This document shows, piece by piece, positions 1 through 6,779 of a stretch of 19,685 bases of DNA. The stretch's first letter is position 1; every line of letters begins with the position of its first letter. The notes under the pieces are model-generated. The model saw only the letters and a list, made by a program, of their open reading frames with translations. It did not search any database and was not told the origin of the DNA. This stretch comes from CAINDI01 sp037127585 (GTDB lineage: Bacteria > Verrucomicrobiota > Verrucomicrobiia > Palsa-1439), in the NCBI GenBank assembly GCA_037127585.1, contig JBAXYB010000054.1:1-19685 (forward strand). Reading direction: 5' to 3'. Made by a program: the position numbers and the translations under genes.

Positions 1-614
1 ACGAGGAGGATGAGTTGGAGTTGGCCGCCGCCGCTGCCGCGTTCGTCATTGCGACTGCGGGACCGGCCGCCAAAGCTCATCGTTCGCATCACGATCTGGG
101 AGAGAATCACGATGGAGCCGAGCATGACGACGGCCAGCGTCATGAATTGGATGTCGCGGTTTTTGAGGTGGCCGATTTCGTGGGCGATGACGCCTTGGAG
201 TTCGTCGCGGTTGAGGCGGTGGAGCAGGCCGGTGGTGACGCAGACGGCGCTGTGCTCCGGTTTGTTGCCCATGGCGAAGGCGTTGGGCGCTGGATCGTCG
301 ATAAGATAAACTCGCGGCATGAACGGCAGGCCGGAGGCGATTTTCATCTCTTCGACGATGTTGAAAAGTTGCGGGCTGTCTTCGCGGTTGATTTCCCGGG
401 CATTGGCGCCGGCGAGCAGTACGGATTCAGCGGCCCCGAAGTAGATGGCCAGTTGAATGCCGAAGATGGCTAGTGCGATGCCGATGCCGAAGATGAATCC
501 GTCCGGCCCGCCGAGCGCCCCGCCGGCAGCCGCGCCCAAGATGATTAAAACCACCGCCATGCCGGTGATGAGCATGGCGGAGCGACGGCGGTTGGCGCGG
601 ATCTGTTCCCACAT
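1..614 (-). CDS. htpX: HtpX-like M48 family zinc metallopeptidase (3' end cut by window edge)
   Basis: This is a membrane-embedded zinc protease of the M48B (HtpX) type, a family that degrades misfolded membrane proteins. The start is the ATG at 614-612 (MWEQIRANRRRSAML), and 204 codons are visible before the window ends, so the C-terminus is missing. After a cytoplasmic basic start there are two hydrophobic segments (about residues 14-35 and 42-62, rich in Gly, Ala and Ile). The family segment NAFAMGN is followed by the zinc-binding motif HEIGH at residues 145-149 and HLKNRD. A third hydrophobic stretch (about 157-177) follows, then a Gly/Ser/Asp/Arg-rich loop. The third zinc ligand, a Glu expected further on, lies outside the window. 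The gene starts 6 nt after the lemA stop, so it is the last visible gene of the zinc-ribbon, lemA, htpX operon. LemA beside HtpX is a common bacterial pairing. Family assignment is secure; HtpX versus another M48 subgroup is less so. Confidence 0.9.
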   Translation of the reverse strand, partial: MWEQIRANRRRSAMLITGMAVVLIILGAAAGGALGGPDGFIFGIGIALAIFGIQLAIYFGAAESVLLAGANAREINREDSPQLFNIVEEMKIASGLPFMPRVYLIDDPAPNAFAMGNKPEHSAVCVTTGLLHRLNRDELQGVIAHEIGHLKNRDIQFMTLAVVMLGSIVILSQIVMRTMSFGGRSRSRNDERGSGGGQLQLILL

Positions 615-620
615 GTGAGG

Positions 621-1184
621 CTAGAAGCTGACTTTCGGCGCTTCCCGTTGGCCGGCCTCTTTCACTTCGAAGAACTCCCGGCGGATGAAGCCGAACATGT
701 TCGCGATCAAGTTGCGCGGGAAAATTTCGATCTGCGTGTTAAAGTCCATCACGGTGTCGTTGTAGAATTGCCGGGAGAACGCGACTTTATTTTCCGTTGA
801 AGTCAGTTCTTCCTGCAAGGCCATGAAGTTGGAGTTGGCTTTGAGGTCGGGGTACGCCTCGGCGACAGCGAACAACGACTTCAGCGTGCCGGTCAGGACG
901 TTCTCCGCCTGGGCCCGGTCGGCCACACCTTTGGCGGCCATGGCCATGTTGCGGGCTTGAATGACGGCCTCCAGCGTGCCGCTCTCGTGTTTGGCGTAAC
1001 CTTTGACGGTCTCGACCAAATTCGGAATCAAGTCGCACCGGCGTTTCAACTGGACGTCGATCTGCGCCCAGGCGTTTTCGACTTGGTTGCGCAGGCGGAC
1101 GAGGCCGTTGTAGGCGCCGGCCACCCAGAGGGCGAAGACGAGCGCGATGACGACGAGGGCGATGAGGATGACGAGTGCGATCAT
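621..1184 (-). CDS. lemA: LemA family protein
   Basis: This 187-residue protein is close to the usual LemA length. It has one N-terminal transmembrane segment (about residues 1-23, almost entirely Ile, Val, Leu and Ala) followed by the helical LemA domain. Family landmarks visible are YNGLVRLRNQVENAWAQIDV, the RRCDLIPNLVETVKGYAKHE segment, AYPDLKANSNF, LQEELTSTENKVAFSRQFYND, and an FPRNLIANMFGF-like C-terminal motif. The topology predicts an N-terminal anchor with a coiled helical domain on one side of the inner membrane. The molecular role of LemA is not well defined; the family often neighbours HtpX-type proteases, as here. The start codon overlaps the end of the upstream zinc-ribbon gene by 4 nt (ATGA at 1181-1184), with a GGAG ribosome-binding site just upstream inside that gene, so the two are probably translationally coupled. 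Confidence 0.95.
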   Translation of the reverse strand: MIALVILIALVVIALVFALWVAGAYNGLVRLRNQVENAWAQIDVQLKRRCDLIPNLVETVKGYAKHESGTLEAVIQARNMAMAAKGVADRAQAENVLTGTLKSLFAVAEAYPDLKANSNFMALQEELTSTENKVAFSRQFYNDTVMDFNTQIEIFPRNLIANMFGFIRREFFEVKEAGQREAPKVSF

Positions 1185-1543
1185 GAGGTTTCTCCTTGGT
1201 TAAAGACTGCGTGTAGCGGCGTACCGGCCACCGTGGCCAGCAATTGTTGAAGTTCGTCGGCGTCGAACCAGAGGCCGTGGCCGGCGGGGCAACGGTCGAG
1301 GGTCAGTTGGTCGGGCGCGGTGATTTCGTGGAGCGGCACATCGCACCGCGGACAGAGGTGTTTCTTGCCGGGCGGGACAGCGCCGGTCTGGCACTGTAAA
1401 TCCGGTAAGGGTCCGGCCGCAAGCCGTTCGAGTTCGCCGGCATCCAGCCACACGCCCCGGCAATTGTCGCAGTAATCCACCTCGACCGATTCATAGTTGA
1501 GGATGAACAGCGCGGTATCGCATTTGGGGCAGACCGGAATCAT
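1181..1543 (-). CDS. Double zinc-ribbon (zf-TFIIB type) protein
   Basis: This 120-residue protein holds two copies of a TFIIB-like zinc ribbon. The first (residues about 4-43) has CPKC, then YCDNCRGVWLDAGELERL. The second (about 64-105) has CPRC, then RCPAGHGLWFDADELQQLL. The CxxC...CxxC(H)GxWxDxxEL pattern is characteristic of the zf-TFIIB family of small bacterial proteins, whose biochemical role is not established. In the second ribbon one expected Cys is replaced by His (CPAGH), which can still bind zinc. It is the first gene of an operon with lemA (4-nt overlap) and htpX. The ATG at 1543 is supported by a possible promoter ending 8 nt upstream. A role in regulating or assembling the membrane protease pair is only a guess from the neighbours. 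Confidence 0.85.
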   Translation of the reverse strand: MIPVCPKCDTALFILNYESVEVDYCDNCRGVWLDAGELERLAAGPLPDLQCQTGAVPPGKKHLCPRCDVPLHEITAPDQLTLDRCPAGHGLWFDADELQQLLATVAGTPLHAVFNQGETS

Positions 1544-1551
1544 GCGCGCCC

Positions 1552-1580
1552 AGTGTGGAACAGCCGGTTCGACGGGTCAA
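1552..1580 (-). promoter_or_regulatory. Possible promoter of the zinc-ribbon/lemA/htpX operon
   Basis: On the minus strand, TTGACC (1580-1575) matches the -35 consensus at five of six positions. It is followed after 17 nt by CACACT (1557-1552), a weak -10 (three of six). Only 8 nt separate this -10 from the ATG, so a transcript from here would have almost no leader. Found by eye; not tested. Confidence 0.35.
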
Positions 1581-1622
1581 GTTTCATCGAGGACACTTCA
1601 CCACAGACGGCCCGGCGGGTCA

Positions 1623-1649
1623 TTTACATTTCCGCCGATTGTTTGTAAT
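1623..1649 (+). promoter_or_regulatory. Possible promoter of the CII-like/NUDIX gene pair
   Basis: TTTACA (1623-1628) and TGTAAT (1644-1649, five of six to the -10 consensus) are separated by 15 nt, which is shorter than ideal. The -10 lies 9 nt before the ATG at 1659, again implying a very short leader. It sits back to back with the candidate promoter of the minus-strand operon. Confidence 0.3.
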
Positions 1650-1658
1650 GATGCCGGC

Positions 1659-2123
1659 ATGAAATCTCACGAGTTGTTGAACGCGGTCTTTGACAAGTGC
1701 AGCCCAAAAGAAGTGGCCAGCGAGTTGGGCTTGTCGGTGTCGCTGGTCTACAAATGGGCGGAGCCGGCCGAAGGCGGTAGCGGGGCGGCGAATCCATTGG
1801 ACCGAGTCGCGGCGTTGCTGCGTTGCACGGGCGACCGGCGGATTGCGCAGTGGCTTTGCGAACAAGCCGGCGGTTTCTTCGTCGAAAACCCGCCCGCCGG
1901 TAAGGCGCGATCGTATGCGGTCGTGCCGGCGACGAACCAGGTGGTGCAGGAATTTGCCGATATGCTTTCGGTCATCGCCACGGCGGCGATCGATAACAAT
2001 ATCTCGGTTACCGAAGCCGTGACGATTCGCGCCCGGTGGGAAGATTTGAAGACGGTAACGGAGAGCTTTGTGAATTGTTGCGAGCGGGGGAGTTTCCGGC
2101 TGATTCACGAGAAGTCGGCATGA
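1659..2123 (+). CDS. CII-like helix-turn-helix protein, function unknown
   Basis: This 154-residue protein has a helix-turn-helix near its N-terminus (about residues 13-32, SPKEVASELGLSVSLVYKWA), resembling the DNA-binding part of phage CII-type regulators. A helical middle follows (DRVAALLRCTGDRRIAQWLCEQAGGFF), then a segment with a conserved look (VVPATNQVVQEFADMLSVIATAAIDNNISVTEA) and a basic C-terminus. Phage CII proteins are shorter and lack this C-terminal half, so I call only the HTH class. The frame is open upstream to 1497, but the ATG at 1659 is preferred because the HTH begins right after it and a possible promoter lies just before it. Its stop overlaps the start of the NUDIX gene (ATGA), so the two are likely co-translated. 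No phage genes are nearby. Confidence 0.75.
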   Translation: MKSHELLNAVFDKCSPKEVASELGLSVSLVYKWAEPAEGGSGAANPLDRVAALLRCTGDRRIAQWLCEQAGGFFVENPPAGKARSYAVVPATNQVVQEFADMLSVIATAAIDNNISVTEAVTIRARWEDLKTVTESFVNCCERGSFRLIHEKSA

Positions 2124-2602
2124 ACGTCGCCACGATTGATTGGGCGAGTTGGCAGCCGACGGAGTACGCGAATTTGTGTTTTGTGATTCGGGCCGGGCAG
2201 ATTCTGTTGATTCGCAAGAAGCGCGGCCTCGGCGCCGGCAAGATCAACGGGCCGGGTGGACGGTTGGAGAAGGGCGAGACGGCGTTGGCGTCGGCAATTC
2301 GCGAGACGCAAGAAGAAGTGGGGGTGACGCCGACCGGATTGGAGTTGATCGGGGAATTATTCTTTCAGTTTCTTGATGGCTATAAACTGCATGTGAGCGT
2401 CTTTTCTGCGACGGATTGTGAGGGGACGTTGATAGAAACGGACGAAGCGACTCCGATTTGGACTGAAATCCCGAAAATACCTTACGATGAGATGTGGCAG
2501 GATGACCCGTATTGGTTGCCGTTGGTTGTGGCGCGCAAGAGCTTCCGTGGTTATTTTGTGTTTGATAAAGAACAGCTTCTTAGTCATCGCGTGGATAAGT
2601 AG
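2120..2602 (+). CDS. NUDIX hydrolase of the MTH1 type (probable 8-oxo-dGTP diphosphatase)
   Basis: This 160-residue protein has a complete NUDIX box near residues 48-70 (GRLEKGETALASAIR followed by ETQEEVGV) that fits GX5EX7REUXEEXGU. The sequence just before it, KKRGLGAGKINGPGG, and the region after it resemble eukaryotic MTH1 (NUDT1): an ESDE-like ETDEATPIW, IPYDEMWQDDPYWLPL and a KSFRGYFVF tail. MTH1 removes oxidised purine nucleotides such as 8-oxo-dGTP before they enter DNA, and the conserved Trp/Asp pair in the MWxDD region belongs to its base-binding pocket. The expected product is therefore a cytoplasmic sanitising pyrophosphatase. Exact substrate is inferred. The chosen ATG overlaps the stop of the HTH gene by 4 nt. 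The frame is open further upstream to 2036, inside that gene, but only this start gives the normal N-terminus. Confidence 0.88.
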   Translation: MNVATIDWASWQPTEYANLCFVIRAGQILLIRKKRGLGAGKINGPGGRLEKGETALASAIRETQEEVGVTPTGLELIGELFFQFLDGYKLHVSVFSATDCEGTLIETDEATPIWTEIPKIPYDEMWQDDPYWLPLVVARKSFRGYFVFDKEQLLSHRVDK

Positions 2603-2654
2603 CTGTATTATAGTTGTTTATGTTGTCGAAAATGACTTTTGCTCAATAAATCGC

Positions 2655-2694
2655 TTGTTTTTCTTTGAACATCTGTTATATGGAGCGGTCAAAT
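2655..2694 (+). promoter_or_regulatory. AT-rich gap with weak promoter-like boxes
   Basis: The 108-nt gap 2603-2710 is clearly more AT-rich than its surroundings and holds no obvious terminator hairpin. Two overlapping promoter readings are possible: TTGTTT (2655-2660), 16 nt, TATATG (2677-2682); or TTGAAC (2665-2670), 18 nt, TCAAAT (2689-2694). Either would serve the small basic protein starting at 2711. I cannot choose between them. Confidence 0.25.
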
Positions 2695-2710
2695 CTCCCA
2701 ATTAACCACT

Positions 2711-3046
2711 ATGAAACCACGCTCCAAAAAGCTCAAAGTCAAAAAGATGCGTCGGATTACTTCGGGTCACCGGATCACGCGACTGAATCGCGAGCCCAAA
2801 GAGCTGACCCTGCTTGAGAAAATTGCCAAGGCGACCGACGAACTCCAGACGTTGCGGAGCCGGCTGGCCAACGCGGGCGATGATTTGCCGGCAGTCGGCA
2901 CGCACCGGATTTCGGCGTTGGAACATGAACTTGAGCGGCTTTGGGAATTGCGCCGGCAAGAACAAGCTGCGCCACTCCGTCAGACCGCGTTGTCGGAAGA
3001 AGAAGAGAAGGGACTGGCTTTTCCAGGGGCAAGTCGCGCCCGGTAA
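2711..3046 (+). CDS. Small basic coiled-coil protein, function unknown
   Basis: This 111-residue hypothetical protein begins with a strongly basic tail (KPRSKKLKVKKMRR, residues 2-15). From about residue 33 it becomes helical with heptad-like spacing (LLEKIAKATDELQTLRSRLANAG, then RISALEHELERLWELRRQEQAA). The segment LEHELERLWELRRQ faintly resembles the core of the small DUF2630 proteins, but the match is too short to rely on. No signal peptide, membrane segment or catalytic motif is visible. There is no clear ribosome-binding site. It stands alone between the NUDIX gene (108-nt AT-rich gap) and a convergent secreted-protein gene. The basic tail could bind nucleic acid; this is only a suggestion from composition. 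Confidence 0.6.
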   Translation: MKPRSKKLKVKKMRRITSGHRITRLNREPKELTLLEKIAKATDELQTLRSRLANAGDDLPAVGTHRISALEHELERLWELRRQEQAAPLRQTALSEEEEKGLAFPGASRAR

Positions 3047-3068
3047 TCCCGTTCGCGGGATTGAATTC

Positions 3069-3101
3069 AAGCGGGTCCGGTGGCAATCACCGTGCCCGCT
3101 T
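3069..3101. terminator. Hairpin between convergent genes, possible two-way terminator
   Basis: AAGCGGG (3069-3075) pairs with CCCGCTT (3095-3101), and inside it GGTG (3079-3082) pairs with CACC (3088-3091). The structure lies 22 nt after the stop of the plus-strand gene and 2 nt after the stop of the minus-strand gene. Short T-rich stretches follow on each strand, but there is no strong U-tract. Confidence 0.5.
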
Positions 3102-3103
3102 CT

Positions 3104-3865
3104 TCATTTGCGCGGCAGCCGCTTCCAATCTTCAAAGCTCGGTTCGGCGCCGACTTTGAAAGTCCGCCACTGATCGATGGGATCGATTTCCAGGACGTAA
3201 ACTTTCATCAGCGCTCCCGGCAGTGTCATCGGCTTGTAGTTAACCAAGAAAACGCGTTCGTCGGTACGTCGCCAGAGCGCGGGGCGCATTTCCATCGCTG
3301 CCGCGACTTGGTCGTTTTGGTTCTTGCGAACGGCAAGGTCCAGCGCGGCACCGTAGTGGGCCTGCTGTCCGTCATTTAATTGCGCGTGCTCCTTGGCGAG
3401 GAAGCCAATCAACGACGTAAGCGTGACCTTCTCCACCAGTTTCCCATCCAAGACCACGATGCTCGCTCGTTCGCGATTGTATCTTGCCCAATCGCTAGTC
3501 CCGCCGCCGGCGGTGGATGGCTCAGTCTTTTTTGTCCGCATTGCTTCCAGGGTTGCTCCGGGATTCGGCTGGGCAGGTTTGGGTGGCAGACTGACCGGCG
3601 TCGGGGCTGGTTCGGAAACCTCCTGCGGAATGGGGATGGTTGGGGCAGTTTGTTTTGTGGCGAATTGTTGCTGATAGTCCTCCGGTAAACTGGAGAGCGG
3701 GACCGCCGTCACGCCGCGACTATGGAACAGGGTAATCTTCCCCTGATTGACCGGGCCGAATTTAACGTCGGTGTACTGAACACCTTCGACGTCCAACGCC
3801 GGCACGACCTCCGCCGCCAGGCTGACTGTCGCCAACAAAAACCATAATAGAATTCTCTTTGCCAT
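3104..3865 (-). CDS. Secreted protein of unknown function, Verrucomicrobia type
   Basis: This 253-residue protein starts with a clear Sec signal peptide (MAKRILLWFLLATVSLAA, cleavage likely near residues 18-20). Next is a small domain of about 45 residues (LDVEGVQYTDVKFGPVNQGK, then LFHSRGVTAVPLSSLPEDYQQQF). I recognise this 'make-the-residue-work-by-place' type of segment (xxYxxVxVxxVxxxGIxxxHxxGxxxIPxxxLPxxxQ) from many secreted Verrucomicrobia proteins; its role is unknown. A Pro-rich linker (about 72-105) leads to a C-terminal part of about 130 residues with a VVLDGKLVEKVTLTSLIGF segment, helices, and a final stretch (YKPMTLPGALMKVYVLEIDPIDQWRTF) that I do not recognise. It has its own promoter-like sequence and diverges from mazG. 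The protein is probably periplasmic; no enzymatic motif is visible. Confidence 0.8.
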   Translation of the reverse strand: MAKRILLWFLLATVSLAAEVVPALDVEGVQYTDVKFGPVNQGKITLFHSRGVTAVPLSSLPEDYQQQFATKQTAPTIPIPQEVSEPAPTPVSLPPKPAQPNPGATLEAMRTKKTEPSTAGGGTSDWARYNRERASIVVLDGKLVEKVTLTSLIGFLAKEHAQLNDGQQAHYGAALDLAVRKNQNDQVAAAMEMRPALWRRTDERVFLVNYKPMTLPGALMKVYVLEIDPIDQWRTFKVGAEPSFEDWKRLPRK

Positions 3866-3888
3866 AATCTTGATCTGCGCCGTATTCT
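3859..3888 (+). promoter_or_regulatory. Possible promoter of mazG and the long downstream operon
   Basis: TTGCCA (3859-3864, five of six) is followed after 18 nt by TATTCT (3883-3888, four of six). The -10 ends 12 nt before the mazG ATG at 3901, so the leader would be very short. It overlaps the opposing promoter listed at 3884-3912. Confidence 0.4.
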
Positions 3889-3912
3889 AACGCGTCTCGC
3901 ATGCCAACTCAA
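3884..3912 (-). promoter_or_regulatory. Possible promoter of the secreted-protein gene, overlapping mazG's
   Basis: On the minus strand TTGAGT (3912-3907) and TAGAAT (3889-3884, five of six) are spaced by 17 nt. The -10 overlaps the -10 of the opposing promoter almost completely (TATTCTA read on one strand, TAGAATA on the other). The -35 lies inside the first codons of mazG. Confidence 0.45.
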
Positions 3913-4674
3913 ACAAAGAACCTCGCGCGCCTTTTAAAAATCATGTCCCGCCTTCGCGGCCCGGACGGTTGTCCGTGGGATCGTGAACAGACCCACCAAT
4001 CCATCCGCTACAACCTCGTCGAAGAAACCTACGAAGCGTTGGATGCCTTGGACACCGAAAACATGCCGGAGTTCCGCGATGAATTAGGCGACTTGCTACT
4101 GCAAGTTGTGTTCCACTCCCAGTTGGCCAGCGAAGCCGGCACGTTTGACTTCGACAAAGTCGCTAAGTCCATCGCCGACAAGCTCGTCCGCCGGCATCCC
4201 CACGTCTTTGGAAATAAGAAAGCCGCCACCAGCGCTGCAGTTCTACAGCAATGGGAAGCGATCAAGAAGAAAGAGAAAAAAGCCAATTCCATTGTCGCCG
4301 AAATCCCGCGCGGGTTACCGGCGTTGATGCGGGCGGACAAGGTGCAACGCAAAGTTGCCCGCGTCGGGTTCGACTGGAAAAATGTCGCCGGCGTGATTGC
4401 CAAAATTGAGGAAGAACTTCGAGAGGTCAAAGAGGCTCTCGCCTCCGGCAAGCGGCGGCAATTGGAAGAGGAAGTCGGCGACCTGCTCTTTGCTGTCGTC
4501 AACCTCGCGCGGTTTGAAAAACTGCATGCCGAAGACTTGCTCGACCGGACTGTGAAGAAATTCGTCAAACGCTTTCAGCACATCGAGCAGGCCGTGCAGA
4601 AGAGTGGCCGGCGTCTCGAAGATTGCACGCTCGCCGAACTCGATGCGCTGTGGGAATCCGCGAAGAAGCGGTGA
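3901..4674 (+). CDS. mazG: Nucleoside triphosphate pyrophosphohydrolase MazG
   Basis: This 257-residue protein matches the full-length, two-domain MazG, which hydrolyses (d)NTPs to NMPs and pyrophosphate and has been linked to stress signalling and nucleotide-pool cleaning. The first MazG domain (about residues 8-110) shows the family opening MSRLRGPDGCPWDREQTHQS and the metal-binding helices with EETYEALDAL and ELGDLLLQVVFH, followed by RRHPHVFG. The second domain (about 155-240) has KIEEELREVKEAL and EEEVGDLLFAVVNLARF, again with the EExxE...ExxD pattern. A C-terminal ELDALWESAKK stretch closes it. The ATG at 3901 has no clear ribosome-binding site, but a promoter-like sequence ends 12 nt before it. 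It is the first gene of a plus-strand run that continues with parB 63 nt downstream. Confidence 0.95.
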   Translation: MPTQTKNLARLLKIMSRLRGPDGCPWDREQTHQSIRYNLVEETYEALDALDTENMPEFRDELGDLLLQVVFHSQLASEAGTFDFDKVAKSIADKLVRRHPHVFGNKKAATSAAVLQQWEAIKKKEKKANSIVAEIPRGLPALMRADKVQRKVARVGFDWKNVAGVIAKIEEELREVKEALASGKRRQLEEEVGDLLFAVVNLARFEKLHAEDLLDRTVKKFVKRFQHIEQAVQKSGRRLEDCTLAELDALWESAKKR

Positions 4675-4737
4675 ATTGGCTCGACATTTACTGGGTTGTC
4701 GGGCGATAAGACCCCCCGACGAGGAGCGAGATTTCTC

Positions 4738-5667
4738 ATGCAAAAGAAAGCTTTAGGACGCGGTTTAGATGCGTTGATTACCGGCGGATTTGTGGCCCCC
4801 GTGGCCGCTCCACCAGCCGATAGTCCAATCGCCCTCAAGCCACTGGGATCCCCGGTGGCAGTGCCTGCCGAAGGTGGCGTCCGCCACCTCGCCATTCAGA
4901 CCATCGAGCCGAACCGGTTCCAGCCACGAAGCGAGTTCAACGCCGAGCATCTCAAGGAACTCGCCGACTCGATCCGGCAACGTGGCGTGATGCAGCCCTT
5001 GATGGTGCGACCGCTCCCCGGAAACCGGTTCGAGCTGATTGCCGGCGAACGCCGCTGGCGCGCCGCGAAAGAAGTCGGGCTTGCGACCGTGCCGGCTATC
5101 GTCCGGCAAGCGAGTGATGAAGAAGCACTCGAAATCGCTCTCATTGAAAACCTCCAACGGGAAGACCTGAATCCGATTGAAGAAGCCAAAGCTTACGAAC
5201 AGTTGGCCACCGTTTTCAAACTGACGCAGGAGCAGATCGCGGACAAAGTTGGGCGGAGTCGGGCCGGCGTTGCCAACGCGCTCCGGTTACTCGCGTTACC
5301 GGCGGAAGTTTTGTCGTGGGTCGCGAACGGCCAGCTCAGCGTCGGCCACGCGAAAGTTATTTTGGGATTGAGCAGTCCGGAAGAACAGCGGCTCGTGGCC
5401 GAGCGCGTGTTGAAACGGAATCTGACCGTGCGCGATACCGAGTTGCTTGTCGAAGGTCTGAAAGGCGACGCGACAGCGCGGGCCCGGGTCATGACCGGCG
5501 CGACGAAGACGTCGGACATCGTGGCTATTGAGGAAGCGCTCCAGCAACGCCTCGGTACTCAAGTCAGCGTCCGGCATGGTAAGAAAAAGGGCCGCATCGA
5601 GATTGTCTATTACGGAAACGACGACTTGGCGAGATTGCTCGCCATCTTTGGCGTGGAAAACCTCTGA
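4738..5667 (+). CDS. parB: ParB/Spo0J family chromosome-partitioning protein
   Basis: This 309-residue protein is a chromosomal-type ParB, the CTP-dependent clamp that loads at parS sites and recruits SMC and ParA. It opens with the typical KKALGRGLDALI. The N-terminal CTP-binding domain (about 45-140) has QPRSEF, LADSIRQRGVMQPLMVRP, GERRWRAAKEVG and ENLQREDLNPIEEA. The central HTH part includes LTQEQIADKVGRSRAGVANALRLL and the LSVGHAKVIL stretch. The last 40 residues form the short dimerisation domain ending in LARLLAIFG. The ATG at 4738 is preferred over the upstream in-frame 4696 because the KKALGRGLDALI start follows immediately and a GAGGAG sequence sits just upstream. Notably parA is not next to it; its neighbours are mazG and an M48 protease. 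No parS-like 16-bp palindrome was seen in the window. Confidence 0.95.
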   Translation: MQKKALGRGLDALITGGFVAPVAAPPADSPIALKPLGSPVAVPAEGGVRHLAIQTIEPNRFQPRSEFNAEHLKELADSIRQRGVMQPLMVRPLPGNRFELIAGERRWRAAKEVGLATVPAIVRQASDEEALEIALIENLQREDLNPIEEAKAYEQLATVFKLTQEQIADKVGRSRAGVANALRLLALPAEVLSWVANGQLSVGHAKVILGLSSPEEQRLVAERVLKRNLTVRDTELLVEGLKGDATARARVMTGATKTSDIVAIEEALQQRLGTQVSVRHGKKKGRIEIVYYGNDDLARLLAIFGVENL

Positions 5668-5684
5668 CGACGCCCGATCAGCAA

Positions 5685-6779
5685 GTGCGCGCCAAGCGCT
5701 ACGAAGCCATCCACAATGTTCTCTTTCTGGTGGAGACTGCGTTAACGCTCGCACTGTTGCTGGCGTTTCTCTTCACCAATGCCTCGAACTATCTCGCCGC
5801 GACCTGTCAATCGCTGGCCGGTAATCCCTGGCTGAATGTGGCGTTGTACGGTGCCGCCGTGGTGATCGCGACGAAGTTGGTCTTCCTGCCGTTGAATTGG
5901 TTCGGCGACTACTATCTCGAACACCGGTACGAACTCTCCAACGAAACTTTCGGCGGCTGGGCGCTGGATGAATTGAAATCGCTGGGGCTGAATTTGCTCA
6001 TGAGCGTGTTGGTCTTGAATGTAATCTATTTTTGTCTGCGCCGGACCGGCGATGCGTGGTGGCTCTGGGCGAGTGGGGCCGTGCTGCTCATGGGCGTGGT
6101 TATGTCGGCATTGTTTCCGGTCTTGATCTTGCCGTTGTTCTACAAATTGGTGCCGCTGGAAAATGAATCGCTCAAGCAGAAACTCGTCGCCCTCGCGCAA
6201 CGCGTCGGCGCGAATGTGCTCGGCGTTTACCGGATGTCGATGAGCGACAAAACCAAAAAAGCCAATGCCGCTTTTGCCGGGTTGGGCGCAACGAAACGCA
6301 TCATCCTTGGCGACACGTTGCTCACTGAGTTCGCCGAAGACGAAATCGAAGTCGTGATGGCCCACGAAATGGCGCATTACAAACACGGCGACATCGGGAA
6401 GATGATCGGCGTGAGCGCGGTGACGACAGTTGCCGGGTTTTGGATTTGTGATTTGGTTTTTTGGTTTGGGTTGCAGCGGCTCGGGTTCACTGACCGCGCC
6501 GATCTCGGGGCGTTTCCCGTGTTGGCGCTTGGGCTCTTCGGTTTCGGGCTGCTGAGCATGCCAGTGAATAATGCTTTCTCGCGGTGGCGCGAACGCAAAG
6601 CCGACCGGACCGCGCTCGATCTCACGCGAAACCCGGACGGCTTCATCCGCGCGATGCGCAAGCTGGCGGATCAGAATCTTGCTGATTTATCTCCCCACCC
6701 GGTGATAGAGTTTTTCTTACACGATCATCCATCGTTGGAGAGTCGAATCGCCCTCGCTCAAGAATGGCAACCAAACTAA
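5685..6779 (+). CDS. Ste24-type M48 membrane zinc endopeptidase
   Basis: This 364-residue multi-pass membrane protease resembles CAAX prenyl protease 1 (Ste24). The N-terminal part has four or more hydrophobic segments (about residues 11-31, 49-68, 100-119 and 125-150) and the family segment YYLEHRYELSNETFGGW. The catalytic M48 part follows, with AAFAGLGATKRIILGDTLL, the zinc motif HEMAHYKHGD (HExxH at residues 227-231), two more membrane segments, and the third-ligand Glu in ERKAD (residue 303). DHPSLESRI near the end is also typical. Bacterial members have no known prenylated substrates; a general membrane-protein quality-control role is likely but unproven. The only good start is the GTG at 5685, 17 nt after parB. 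A CTG further upstream is less likely. The end overlaps the next gene by 16 nt. A second M48 protease (HtpX-like) lies at the left edge. Confidence 0.92.
   Translation: MRAKRYEAIHNVLFLVETALTLALLLAFLFTNASNYLAATCQSLAGNPWLNVALYGAAVVIATKLVFLPLNWFGDYYLEHRYELSNETFGGWALDELKSLGLNLLMSVLVLNVIYFCLRRTGDAWWLWASGAVLLMGVVMSALFPVLILPLFYKLVPLENESLKQKLVALAQRVGANVLGVYRMSMSDKTKKANAAFAGLGATKRIILGDTLLTEFAEDEIEVVMAHEMAHYKHGDIGKMIGVSAVTTVAGFWICDLVFWFGLQRLGFTDRADLGAFPVLALGLFGFGLLSMPVNNAFSRWRERKADRTALDLTRNPDGFIRAMRKLADQNLADLSPHPVIEFFLHDHPSLESRIALAQEWQPN

Noticed and set aside
15..473. Plus-strand open frame at the left edge
   Set aside because: It is the antisense of the HtpX-like gene, whose zinc motif and membrane segments are clear on the minus strand.
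1659..2123. Prophage remnant suggested by the CII-like HTH
   Set aside because: No integrase, structural or replication genes surround it, and the C-terminal half does not look like phage CII.
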